Below are positions 28,402 to 37,547 of a stretch of DNA of 64,000 nucleotides, piece after piece. The notes under the pieces are model-generated. The model was not told where the DNA came from and did not search any database. It worked only from the letters and a program-made list of their open reading frames with translations. A program made the position numbers and the translations under genes. The stretch is from NCBI RefSeq assembly GCF_900142915.1, contig NZ_FRCM01000005.1, positions 558,001-622,000 on the forward strand. The letters run 5' to 3'. The number at the start of each line of letters is the position of its first letter. The stretch's first letter is position 1. This DNA is from Mucilaginibacter sp. OK098. GTDB taxonomy: Bacteria > Bacteroidota > Bacteroidia > Sphingobacteriales > Sphingobacteriaceae.

Positions 28402-30096
28402 ATGAGAAAAATATTTTTTATATTAAGTATGGTATTGATTTTTACTTGCTTTAAAAGCATAGTAAAAGCGCAATCTCTTCCGGTGGGCACTCCTGTACTT
28501 GATGATTATTACAGAAGGCAACAATTGCTGGGAAAGGTTGATTCAAATATCTCTTTTACTGTTCGTCCTCTTTTTTCAGGACCTGCATTAAAAACGCATG
28601 ATGTATTTGACCCTGATAGCACTTTGAAAAATGATCACTGGGTATCAATGGGCCCTGTTTCTTTTGCTAAAGGCTTAGGAGCCTTTCAAATATTGCCGGT
28701 AAGCTGGCAGCAGCAATTTAATTCTGATCACCCATATGGTTGGAATGATGGGCCTATGATTCCTGCAAAAGGGTATCAAACAATGCTTAGTGGTGGTTTC
28801 TTTGTTAAGCTTGGGCCTTTAAGCATTCAATTGCGACCAGAATTTGTTTATGCTGCAAATCCATCTTTCAATGGGGTTGCTACCGGAGGACGTTCTGATA
28901 ATGACCTTATTGATTATCGCGCCTATCATAACTATATAGATCAGCCTGAAAGATACGGTAATGGACCGTATAGCAAAGCTTTCTGGGGACAAAGCAGCAT
29001 AAGATTAACTTTTGGACCCGCATCGATAGGGCTATCGAATGAAAATATATGGTGGGGGCCAGGCATCCGCAATTCATTAATATTAAGTAATAATGCTCCG
29101 GGGTTTAAGCATATAACTATAAATACTGTGCGGCCCATAAATACTTATATCGGATCATTTGAAGGCCAGATAATTGCCGGCCGCCTGGATTATTCCGGTT
29201 TTCCTGAGCTTAACACCACCTTATCAAATGGAAAAAATCTATTCCCGATAAAAAAAGATGATTGGCGTTATTTTACAGGATTTAATATTAATTATCATCC
29301 CAAGTGGATTGAAGGATTTACACTAGGATTAACCAGGACATTTAACGCCTATCATAAAGATGTTAAAACTTTTAGTGAGTATGTGCCTTTCTTTTTCCCT
29401 TATCAAAAACAAGACACTAATGATGGCGACCCTATACCCCGCGATCAGTACACTTCACTATATGCTAGGTGGTTATTTACTAAAGCACAGGCGGAAGTTT
29501 ATTTTGAATATGGGCTAAATGATAATTCATATAACACCAGGGATTTTATAGGCTCGCCCGATCATTCCCGCGCATATATTTTTGGCGTGCGTAAAATGCT
29601 TCCATTAACTGGTCGTGCAGATCAGCATATTTTATTTAGCGCCGAAGTTACCCAGCTTTCACAGACTCCTGACAGAATAGTTAGGGGTGCAGGCGGGTGG
29701 TATGTACATGGCGGAGTAACAGAAGGGCATACTAATGAAGGACAGGTTCTTGGAGCGGGCACCGGTTCTGGTGGCAACCTACAATCAATGGAAGTTAGCT
29801 GGGTATCAGGATTGAAAAAATTAGGCGTTAGATTCGAGCGTTATGAACACGACGTTGACTTTCAGGAAACGTATTTTCCGGATATAAACGGGAATAGCCG
29901 GAAATGGGTTGACTTTGCATTTGCCTTGCAAGGTGAATGGAATTATAAGAATTTAATATTTAACGCAACGCTTGAAGAGGTTAAATCATTTAACTATGAA
30001 TGGATATTAAAAGATTATACGCCTGGTCAATATTATATCCCGCATAATGATGTTTACAACCTGCATGCGGTGTTGGGCGTTACCTTTAGATTTTAG
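28402..30096 (+). CDS. Wzi-like capsule assembly outer-membrane protein (copy 2)
   Basis: 564 residues with a signal peptide ending near VKAQ, clearly paralogous to the preceding gene along its whole length (SLPVGTPVLDDYYRRQQLLG, HPYGWNDGPMIPAKG, NIWWGPGIRNSL, GxVLGAGTGSGGNLQS). Same predicted role as a barrel that holds or shapes the capsule. The two copies differ mainly in loop regions, which would suit different polymers. Its 3' end overlaps the convergent Wzz-like gene by 11 bases, where two polysaccharide transcription units meet tail to tail. Confidence 0.85.
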   Translation: MRKIFFILSMVLIFTCFKSIVKAQSLPVGTPVLDDYYRRQQLLGKVDSNISFTVRPLFSGPALKTHDVFDPDSTLKNDHWVSMGPVSFAKGLGAFQILPVSWQQQFNSDHPYGWNDGPMIPAKGYQTMLSGGFFVKLGPLSIQLRPEFVYAANPSFNGVATGGRSDNDLIDYRAYHNYIDQPERYGNGPYSKAFWGQSSIRLTFGPASIGLSNENIWWGPGIRNSLILSNNAPGFKHITINTVRPINTYIGSFEGQIIAGRLDYSGFPELNTTLSNGKNLFPIKKDDWRYFTGFNINYHPKWIEGFTLGLTRTFNAYHKDVKTFSEYVPFFFPYQKQDTNDGDPIPRDQYTSLYARWLFTKAQAEVYFEYGLNDNSYNTRDFIGSPDHSRAYIFGVRKMLPLTGRADQHILFSAEVTQLSQTPDRIVRGAGGWYVHGGVTEGHTNEGQVLGAGTGSGGNLQSMEVSWVSGLKKLGVRFERYEHDVDFQETYFPDINGNSRKWVDFAFALQGEWNYKNLIFNATLEEVKSFNYEWILKDYTPGQYYIPHNDVYNLHAVLGVTFRF

Positions 30097-31156
30097 CCTG
30101 TTTTTTCCTGGTTAATAATATATAAAAACTGAATAGTGTTCCGGAAATAACCAGGCCGCCTAATATAGCTATTGAGTATTTAAGCCTGTTTTTCTTTAAA
30201 GGTAATTCTGGTTCATCAACTATCTGTACGGTTGGTGTTTCCTGTGCAAGCATAGTTTTACTTGATTCAAGGTTTTTAACCGTTTCAGAAAATATAGTGC
30301 TGAGTACAATTTTGTCACGTTCTTTTATATCCACACTGGCATTTGCCTTTGTATAAGCAGGGTTAACATCTAATAAGCTTTGATTTGCAGCTGATAGATC
30401 ATATGTTTTATGATTAAGAATTGCACCAATGCTATCCGCACGCTGTTGTAAACGTTCCACGTTGTTTCTTAATCTTTTTGTTTTTGTGCTGATAAAAAAG
30501 TCTGTTGATTGTTTGATCATCCTGGTACAAAAAAGCTGAGCCAATAGTTCGTCTTTCATGGTGGCATCTACTTCAAAAAAGCCAAGCTTTTTATCTGTCT
30601 TTGATATTCCAAACTCTCCGGAAAGAATTAACGTGGTCATCTCATGTAACAAACTATCCTGTAACCTGCTATTTTTTACACCATTTAACGGGAAGCGGAT
30701 TGTTTTACCATCGGGGCTATATTTTAGCCATTTTTTATCTAATTTATTTACAGTAGCATAGCGATCTGCAAGTGTTTGTGTACCATCATATGCAGTTAAT
30801 AAAGTTGCCTTGATCAATTTATGACTTTTAATCAGTTCTTCAACATTATCACCTGCCAATACTCCACTTGCCCCGCCTAATCCATCCAGGTTAAATCCAA
30901 ATTGACCTGCCAATGCTGATAACCCGCCCGCACCTCCGGCCGATTTTGAATCATCTACAACAAAAGTTAGTCTGGCAGTATATGTAGGCGCCCACAGCCA
31001 AGCAGTTAAAGCACCTAGTAATGCACCAATAATTAAAACCAGTGCCAGTGCTTTTTTGAATTGAAAAATATAAGCCACATCACTTGCACGGTCATTAAGC
31101 AATTTTTTAAAAGAGAATTCCGGTTCGTATGGGTATGGAGGATTTTCCTGGCTCAT
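30086..31156 (-). CDS. Wzz-like polysaccharide co-polymerase, no kinase domain (second locus)
   Basis: 356 residues with TM helices at about 33-53 and 328-348 and a periplasmic domain between, as in Wzz/PCP proteins. Segments such as FVVDDSKSAGGAGGLSALAG and DNVEELIKSHKLIKATLL parallel the copy at 11819. The Wzc kinase domain is missing. It starts two bases after the Wza-like gene upstream on the same strand, so the pair is one exporter unit. Its last 11 bases overlap the end of the Wzi-like gene on the other strand. Confidence 0.87.
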   Translation of the reverse strand: MSQENPPYPYEPEFSFKKLLNDRASDVAYIFQFKKALALVLIIGALLGALTAWLWAPTYTARLTFVVDDSKSAGGAGGLSALAGQFGFNLDGLGGASGVLAGDNVEELIKSHKLIKATLLTAYDGTQTLADRYATVNKLDKKWLKYSPDGKTIRFPLNGVKNSRLQDSLLHEMTTLILSGEFGISKTDKKLGFFEVDATMKDELLAQLFCTRMIKQSTDFFISTKTKRLRNNVERLQQRADSIGAILNHKTYDLSAANQSLLDVNPAYTKANASVDIKERDKIVLSTIFSETVKNLESSKTMLAQETPTVQIVDEPELPLKKNRLKYSIAILGGLVISGTLFSFYILLTRKKQAKI

Positions 31157-31158
31157 TA

Positions 31159-33498
31159 TTATTTATGTAAAATGGCAATTATACTAACTATTGCGGTTAA
31201 CGCTGCGGCTATTCCACTTATATCTCCAATACCTATCTTGATTCTTGAGTCGGGTGATTTTTCAGGAACTATAATTTTACTTCCAGGTTTTACAGCAGGG
31301 TAATTGCGAAAAAATAAAAAGTGCCTTACCGGTTGATTCAGGCCATCAGGGTATTTAATGTATGCACCTTTTAATCGTGCATTTTCAGTGGTACCGGCCG
31401 CTGCATTAATATAGTATTTAAAGCTACTTCCGTTATAGCTTATATATTGCGGGTTGTTTACCGCTCCGGATACCTCAACATACGAAATAACCCGCGGAAC
31501 ATATACGCTATCGCCGGGCAGCAATATCATATTGCTGTTTTCTTTCTTACTATGGTCTTTGGTTGTTAGATCAACATTAACCCTAATCCCTTTTCTGTAA
31601 ACTTGTGCATTCTCAAGCGAGCCATAAGGGGTAACACCGCCTGCACGGTTTAAAAAGTCGAGAGCGGTTTCATCCCTTTTTTGAACCGCGTAATCTCCCG
31701 GAAACACAATCTCGCCTTTAATACTTACATTGCCTAATGAACGATAGTTAACCAAACGCGGAACATAAATAAAGTCCATCGGTTGCAATTCAACATCTGC
31801 ATTACTACCTGTCCTATCATCCATATCCACAATAAATGTATTAACTAGTTTATTGGCCACACTATCAGATTCATTTTTAATGATCCTTGAGATCTCAACA
31901 TGATGGTCAGCAGCTTCCTCGCCAAATCCACCGGCCATTGCGATAACATCAGCCAGTTTTAGGCCTTTACGATAGGTTATAATAGACGGCTTTCTGACAA
32001 AACCATCAATAGTTATTTTTTGATCAGGAGTAAAAACATCACGGTTAAGTATTACTACAGAGTCTTCCCTCAATAATGGAATATCATTTTTCCCGCCAAC
32101 AACATCGCCCGGTTTAAATGAAACAAGTTCTTTGGCAAGGTTAGGTAGGGTTCTTTTAATATATCCCCGCTCCATATAGGCTTCAGGCTTTAAACCCTGC
32201 GCATTTTTTAACAGCTGGGCTAATGTAAAGCCGGCAGTAAGCTCATATATGCCAGGACGGTAAACAGCACCTTCTAATGTAATTCTGTTGGTATACCGAT
32301 CAGTAATGGCCCCAATTTGGACCATATCGCCATTATGGGGGATGTAGTTTGCAAAAAGATTTGCAGGCACATCTTTCACCTCACGCTCAAGCGCATTGAT
32401 CTGGTCAACCTTAGCAATACCTTTGTAAGCTATATCAGTATACCTGCCTGCGTACTTTATCAAATCTTCGAGGTTTTCATTCTCCCCTAATTCATAAATA
32501 GCAGGGTTTTTCACTTCTCCGCCAATGCTTACTCTCTTTTTGTAAACAGGGATCCTGATTACATCCTGGTCTTCCAGACGGATATTTCCATCCAGCAACC
32601 CTTGTTGCAGGAAACTATAAAAATCAACCGTTTTGTAAAGCTTGTTATTTCGTATTAGTTGTATGTTCCTTAATGATCCATTTTGATTTGGGCCACCCGA
32701 ATTATAGAGTACATTAAACAAGGTAGATAGCGAAGAAAGGGTATATGATCCCGGAGTTTTTACTTCGCCAACAATGGTGATCTTAATGCTGCGGGTGTTA
32801 CCTAAGTTAATGGCCAGTTGCGTTTGTCCCGAACTTAATGCAGGGTAAACTTTGGTCATTTTGCTTTTAATTAAATTAGTAGCCTGCTCAATAGTAAATC
32901 CATTTACATAAACAATACCTGCATAAGGGATTTGCAAATTACCTTCCGGACTGATTTTTGACCTTACGCTGCTTTCATTTAACCCCGTTAACAACACAAT
33001 TATTTCATCGCCAGGCCCTAATACATAGCCCTTTGGGGTAGCCACTGAGAAATTAGGTTCAAATTTTATAGCTGTTTGGTTAAAAAAATCGGTGCCGTAT
33101 ACATTCAGCGTCTTTGCTGCTGAAGCAGATTCGGGCTTAACAGGTTTGGGTGATAATACGGTATCATTGGCATCCCTTGAGTAATCTATTTTTTTCTTTT
33201 CTGAAGATTTGTTGGTTTTTATGCCGGTCTTTTTATTTAGGCCAAGTAAAGTTACCCTGTCTTTAAATGCCGCTACCTCACCGGCGGGCATTCCTTTTTG
33301 AATTAACAGCTTATAGGCATCCTCTTCGGGGATTCCTGAGTCCTGTAACTTTTTCCAGGCCTGGGTTATTTGATCGTCAGTTAATGTGCCTACTTTAACA
33401 TTTTGGATATTGCTAAGGGAAACATCCTGTGCCTTTGCCTGTTTTGAAAAAGCAACTAAAGCAAAAAATAAAATATATAATAAGTATTTAATCCGCAT
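31159..33498 (-). CDS. Wza-like polysaccharide export protein with SLBB repeats (second locus)
   Basis: 779 residues. The frame is open to an ATG at 33528, but that codon lies within the predicted -7 box; the ATG at 33498 gives a clean signal peptide (MRIKYLLYILFFALVAFSKQAKA-Q). An N-terminal TDDQITQAW helical segment, a Poly_export domain (GPGDEIIVLLTG), about five SLBB repeats (IxGEVxxPG) and a C-terminal helix ending ILHK follow, the same order as the 9298 copy. It would export a second polymer with the Wzz-like protein downstream. Confidence 0.9.
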   Translation of the reverse strand: MRIKYLLYILFFALVAFSKQAKAQDVSLSNIQNVKVGTLTDDQITQAWKKLQDSGIPEEDAYKLLIQKGMPAGEVAAFKDRVTLLGLNKKTGIKTNKSSEKKKIDYSRDANDTVLSPKPVKPESASAAKTLNVYGTDFFNQTAIKFEPNFSVATPKGYVLGPGDEIIVLLTGLNESSVRSKISPEGNLQIPYAGIVYVNGFTIEQATNLIKSKMTKVYPALSSGQTQLAINLGNTRSIKITIVGEVKTPGSYTLSSLSTLFNVLYNSGGPNQNGSLRNIQLIRNNKLYKTVDFYSFLQQGLLDGNIRLEDQDVIRIPVYKKRVSIGGEVKNPAIYELGENENLEDLIKYAGRYTDIAYKGIAKVDQINALEREVKDVPANLFANYIPHNGDMVQIGAITDRYTNRITLEGAVYRPGIYELTAGFTLAQLLKNAQGLKPEAYMERGYIKRTLPNLAKELVSFKPGDVVGGKNDIPLLREDSVVILNRDVFTPDQKITIDGFVRKPSIITYRKGLKLADVIAMAGGFGEEAADHHVEISRIIKNESDSVANKLVNTFIVDMDDRTGSNADVELQPMDFIYVPRLVNYRSLGNVSIKGEIVFPGDYAVQKRDETALDFLNRAGGVTPYGSLENAQVYRKGIRVNVDLTTKDHSKKENSNMILLPGDSVYVPRVISYVEVSGAVNNPQYISYNGSSFKYYINAAAGTTENARLKGAYIKYPDGLNQPVRHFLFFRNYPAVKPGSKIIVPEKSPDSRIKIGIGDISGIAAALTAIVSIIAILHK

Positions 33499-33525
33499 GT
33501 AAAATTTGAAGTTAATCCAGTGGTG

Positions 33526-33533
33526 CAAATATA
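33526..33533 (-). promoter_or_regulatory. Candidate -7 box (TATATTTG) of the second export operon
   Basis: Exact TAnnTTTG match on the minus strand 27 bases before the chosen ATG. It argues against the upstream ATG at 33528, which would fall inside the promoter. The -33 position is only weakly matched. Confidence 0.5.
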
Positions 33534-33710
33534 AAATATTATATCAGTCTAAAGCTATAAATAGCGGGTGGCCAAGTAAGTTAAAGCCTTAATATAATAT
33601 ATGCGTTTGCTTAACAAAACCTTGTTCAATTAGTTTGTTTAGTACTGATAAAAATGTTTAGCTCCAGGGATTGTTTACATTTATAGAACATAGATTTTAT
33701 CTATAATAGT

Positions 33711-34943
33711 TTATAACGATGGGATGAGCTTTTGCAGCTTTTCAAAATGAGTTTCGTTATTAATAAGAATGTTAATATGTGCATTAGCGTTTTTGCCCAT
33801 TTTAGTTACAAAATCAGGGTTTTCATATAACCATTTTACTTTTTCGGCTAACTGCTCAGCATTACCTGGTTCAAATAATAATCCTGTATAATTATCAATA
33901 ACCATTTCGGGAATCCCACCAATAGCAGCGCCAATAACAGGTTTGCCTAAAGCCATAGCCTCAACTACAGTAAATCCCAGCACCTCATAACATTCTGACG
34001 GACAGATTAAAAATTCAGCGCCATTAATAATTTCAAGTGTTTCCTGTTTGCTTTTTTTTCCTAAAAAGGTAACATTATTTAATTGATGGGCGTTTTTAAA
34101 CGTTTTTAAATCTTCTTCCTGTGTACCATCGCCTATTATTTTAAGCAAAATTTCCGGGCAGACTTGCATTGCCTTTAATAGGGTGTGTGCTCCTTTTATT
34201 TTTTCGAGCCTGCCCACAAAAACAATGTATTTTTCATCACTTTTAACCGAAGTCAGTTTTGCTTTTTCAACCACCGCATAATCATACCCATGATACACCT
34301 GTACCAGCTTTTCATTAAAAAAATTGAATTGTTTGTATTTTTCGTATTGGAAAACAGAAGGGCACACAAAGTAATCTACGTAAGCGTAATAGTTAAGGTA
34401 TTTATGAACATAGTTTTCCAAAGCAGCCACTGTGCTTGCCAGGTATGATCCTTTTTTACAGGAATGCGTAATACAATTATAAAATTTCCCGCCAAAACAT
34501 CGTTCACAAATTTGACCATGACTAACAAATATGCTATCGGGACAAATAGGGGTATATTCATGCAATGTCCAGATTATGGGAATATTTTTCTTTTTTAAGA
34601 TCTTTAAAATGGTTGGTGTTATGTAATGATGAATAACATTAATATGGGCAAAATCTATTTTAACATCATTTAAAAGCCTTTCCAGGTTTTCCTGTGCTTC
34701 AAATGAGTAAATACTTTTCATTACCACTTTTACACCTGCAGACAGGCTCCGCTTATTAACCTTTTTATAATCAATGTTTTCTATAAAGTAATCAGAATAA
34801 GAAGAAGGGAAATTTCTGTCGTCTTTCATAGAAAAAGGGATAACCTGATGTCCCTTTTGCTGATAAATATTTACCACGTTTTCAACGTATGTCCAATCTC
34901 CGCCACTTGGATACCATGACCAGTTTACAACAAGAATATTCAT
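33711..34943 (-). CDS. GT4-family glycosyltransferase
   Basis: 410-residue GT-B enzyme. NILVVNWSWYPSGGDWTYVENV opens the acceptor domain. A Cys-rich insert (ICERCFGGKFYNCITHSCKKG) is typical of a subset of GT4 enzymes. VFVGRLEKIKGAHTLLKAM, IIGDGTQEEDL and CPSECYEVLGFTVVEAMALGKPVIG form the nucleotide-sugar site. It stands alone between the second export operon and a 540-bp gap, on the minus strand. The sugar is unknown. Confidence 0.87.
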   Translation of the reverse strand: MNILVVNWSWYPSGGDWTYVENVVNIYQQKGHQVIPFSMKDDRNFPSSYSDYFIENIDYKKVNKRSLSAGVKVVMKSIYSFEAQENLERLLNDVKIDFAHINVIHHYITPTILKILKKKNIPIIWTLHEYTPICPDSIFVSHGQICERCFGGKFYNCITHSCKKGSYLASTVAALENYVHKYLNYYAYVDYFVCPSVFQYEKYKQFNFFNEKLVQVYHGYDYAVVEKAKLTSVKSDEKYIVFVGRLEKIKGAHTLLKAMQVCPEILLKIIGDGTQEEDLKTFKNAHQLNNVTFLGKKSKQETLEIINGAEFLICPSECYEVLGFTVVEAMALGKPVIGAAIGGIPEMVIDNYTGLLFEPGNAEQLAEKVKWLYENPDFVTKMGKNANAHINILINNETHFEKLQKLIPSL

Positions 34944-35483
34944 TTCAGCTAGATATTTAATTTCAGGATAAAATTTGATAATTATTATTTTTTTAAAAAA
35001 AGCAAAACAAAATTCAAAGATGACTGTATTAAATCATAATAGTGTGATAAAAATAAAAATTTAATAATTTGACGGATAAATTTACATTAAGCCCCGACTG
35101 TGTTTTTTCAAGCTATAAACCGATGTTTTGTCTTGAAACTTTAATTCTTTTTGATTTTTCTGAATTAAAATGCACTCATGTTGTAGCGGTATGATGTATC
35201 TTTCACGTAATTTATAAACTTTAATTATTGTATTTAGCTGAAGTTATAATAATTGCAGCCCTGACAATCAATATTTGAATTGGTGTTGTGGTTGTTAAAA
35301 CGTTATATACCTGTACTAAAAATCAAACTATTTGAATTATATTATCAAATTATTAAGAGTTTTAAAAATTATTCTGGTTAGTAAAGCAAAAAAAGTTAAT
35401 TTTGGCAAGTGATTACTATCTATATAAAATCCTGTCACTATTGAATCAACTACCAGATTCGCCCTTATGGTTTTAACATTTAT
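34944..35483. other. 540-bp AT-rich gap between divergent glycan genes
   Basis: No ORF with coding character and no clear repeat was found. The gap separates a minus-strand GT4 gene from a plus-strand SDR gene, so it should hold promoters for both. The only clear box is TAATTTTG at 35397-35404. Confidence 0.6.
35397..35404 (+). promoter_or_regulatory. Candidate -7 box (TAATTTTG)
   Basis: Exact TAnnTTTG match 79 bases before the RmlD-like gene; a clear -33 box is not visible. Confidence 0.4.
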
Positions 35484-36428
35484 ATGAAGAAAAAGATTTA
35501 CATTGCTGGTGCAGGTGGAATGCTTGGGGAAGCTTTTTATCGCATATTTAAAAATGATTACGAAGTTAAGTGCACAGACAAGGATGTAAATGAAAAATGG
35601 CTTAGCTTTTTAGATTTTCGTGATTTTGAAAAATATAAAAAAGAAGTTGAAGCTTTTAAACCCGATTACCTGTTTCATTTAGGCGCATATACTGATCTTG
35701 AGTTTTGCGAGCTTAATTTAGACGATACCTATCTAACCAACACTACCGCTGTTGAAAATGCTGTCTTCATTGCCAATAATTTAGATATACCTATGTTGTA
35801 TATTAGTACCGCAGGTATATTTGACGGAACAAAGGATTTTTATGATGATTGGGATGAACCAAACCCACTTGGGCATTACGCACGATCAAAATATATGGGC
35901 GAGCGGTATGTACGCGAAAATGCAAAAAGATATATAATTTGCCGTGCTGGCTGGATGATGGGTGGCGGGCCTGAGAAAGACAAAAAATTTATCAGTAAGA
36001 TAATTAAGCAATTAGCCAGCGGAAAACGCGACCTGTTTATTGTAAATGATAAAGACGGAACGCCAACTTTTACTGTTGATTTTGCTAAAAATGTAAAATT
36101 ACTTATTGAAAAGGAATACTGGGGTTTGTATAACCTGGTTTGTAATGGCGAAACCAGCAGGCGCGAAGTAGCTGAAGAACTGGTGAAAATACTTGACCTG
36201 GATAATGAAGTTACTTTTCATGAGGTTTCATCAACTTATTTTAAAGATACTTATTTTGCACCCAGACCGCCTTCAGAACGTTTGATAAACAAAAAGCTGG
36301 AATTAAGAAATTTGAATATTATGCGCGATTGGAAAATTGCGTTAAAAGAATATATTACAGACTACTACACAGATTATTTAAAAGAGAAGAATATCTATTC
36401 TGTAAAAGAAGATATAATTACTTTATAA
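35484..36428 (+). CDS. RmlD-like sugar-nucleotide reductase (SDR)
   Basis: 314-residue SDR of the RmlD-substrate-binding family. GAGGMLGEAF at about residues 9-18 binds NAD(P)H, FHLGAYTDLEFCE and ISTAGIFDG follow, and YARSK gives Tyr/Lys. RmlD itself reduces dTDP-4-keto-rhamnose; this protein is more divergent than the one at 44077 and has a longer C-terminal tail, so the substrate may differ. The next gene, a glycosyltransferase, starts 15 bases later. Confidence 0.78.
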   Translation: MKKKIYIAGAGGMLGEAFYRIFKNDYEVKCTDKDVNEKWLSFLDFRDFEKYKKEVEAFKPDYLFHLGAYTDLEFCELNLDDTYLTNTTAVENAVFIANNLDIPMLYISTAGIFDGTKDFYDDWDEPNPLGHYARSKYMGERYVRENAKRYIICRAGWMMGGGPEKDKKFISKIIKQLASGKRDLFIVNDKDGTPTFTVDFAKNVKLLIEKEYWGLYNLVCNGETSRREVAEELVKILDLDNEVTFHEVSSTYFKDTYFAPRPPSERLINKKLELRNLNIMRDWKIALKEYITDYYTDYLKEKNIYSVKEDIITL

Positions 36429-36443
36429 ATATTACATATAAGA

Positions 36444-37547
36444 ATGCGTATTGCTGCTTTTGGCTTCCGCTCAGTTCCCCCCTCAAAAGGCGCTGCCGGT
36501 GCTGATAAATTTGCTCTTGAACTATTTCCGCGGCTTGTTAAGAGGGGGCATAGTGTTGTTGCTTACAACAGGAGGTATCCTGATGTGTTTGTTGATATCA
36601 ACGAGTATAAAGGTGTACGGATAAAAACCTTTAAAACAACCTCAAAAAAAGGGTTTGATACGCTATTACATTCCTTTAAATGTACCCGGGATATTATTTT
36701 TAATAACACAGCCGATATTGTACACATACAAAATGGCGGCAACAGCATTTGGGCACTGCCGCTGCGGATGTTTGGTAAAAAGGTATTTATAAGCCAGGAC
36801 GGAGTGGATTGGAAAAGGGACAAATGGCCATGGTACGGTAAACTATATTTAAAAATATCCGCATTTATTACCGCCCATATACCCAATGAGGTAATATTTG
36901 ATAATGTAATAGCTAAAAAGCTTTTTGAAGAGAAATTTAATAAACAGTTTAAGTTTATACCTTTTGGAAGCGAAGTTGAGGCTGGAACCGGCAGTACTGA
37001 AATCTTGCTGGAACATGATCTTAAAAAAGGAGAATACTATTTATTTGTAGGGCGATTTATCCCTGATAAAGGCCTGCATTATTTAATACCAGCATTTAAA
37101 AAGTCTATCTCCAATAAAAAACTGGTGCTGATTGGTGGATCACCCAATCCCTCTCCTTATGAAAAGCAACTGCTTGATATGGCTAGTGATAGCATAGTGT
37201 TTCCCGGCTATGTTTATGGAAATGATGTAAACACGCTTATGTCAAACGCTTATTGTTACATTCAGCCTTCTGACGTTGAAGGCTTGTCGCCGGTTGTGTT
37301 AACGGTAATGGGCTTAAATGTGCCAATGATTGTTAGTGATATTGAAGAAAATCAATACGCTGTTTTAGATACGGCACGCATGTTTAAAAAAGGCAACATT
37401 GAATCGCTAACGGAAGAAATCGATTTCTGTGAAAAGAATTATCCTGAAATGTTAGCCCTGGCTCAAAAAGCACAGGTTAGGGCTTTAAGTGTTTTTAATT
37501 GGGAAATGGTAGCCGACGAGCATGTAAAGGTTTTTGCAAACAGCTAA
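36444..37547 (+). CDS. GT4-type glycosyltransferase, DUF1972/rhamnosyltransferase-like
   Basis: 367 residues. IAAFGFRSVPPSKGAAGADKFALELFPRLVKRGH resembles the N-terminus of DUF1972-type enzymes such as the rhamnosyltransferases WchF and Cps2T. LFVGRFIPDKGLHYLIPAF and QPSDVEGLSPVVLTVMGLNVPMIVSD form the GT-B donor site. It shares an operon with the SDR gene upstream. It ends in a four-base overlap with the convergent minus-strand gene. Confidence 0.83.
   Translation: MRIAAFGFRSVPPSKGAAGADKFALELFPRLVKRGHSVVAYNRRYPDVFVDINEYKGVRIKTFKTTSKKGFDTLLHSFKCTRDIIFNNTADIVHIQNGGNSIWALPLRMFGKKVFISQDGVDWKRDKWPWYGKLYLKISAFITAHIPNEVIFDNVIAKKLFEEKFNKQFKFIPFGSEVEAGTGSTEILLEHDLKKGEYYLFVGRFIPDKGLHYLIPAFKKSISNKKLVLIGGSPNPSPYEKQLLDMASDSIVFPGYVYGNDVNTLMSNAYCYIQPSDVEGLSPVVLTVMGLNVPMIVSDIEENQYAVLDTARMFKKGNIESLTEEIDFCEKNYPEMLALAQKAQVRALSVFNWEMVADEHVKVFANS

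Noticed and set aside
33499..33528. ATG at 33528 as the start of the second Wza-like protein
   Set aside because: It lies inside the predicted -7 box and places ten polar residues before a good signal peptide that starts at 33498.
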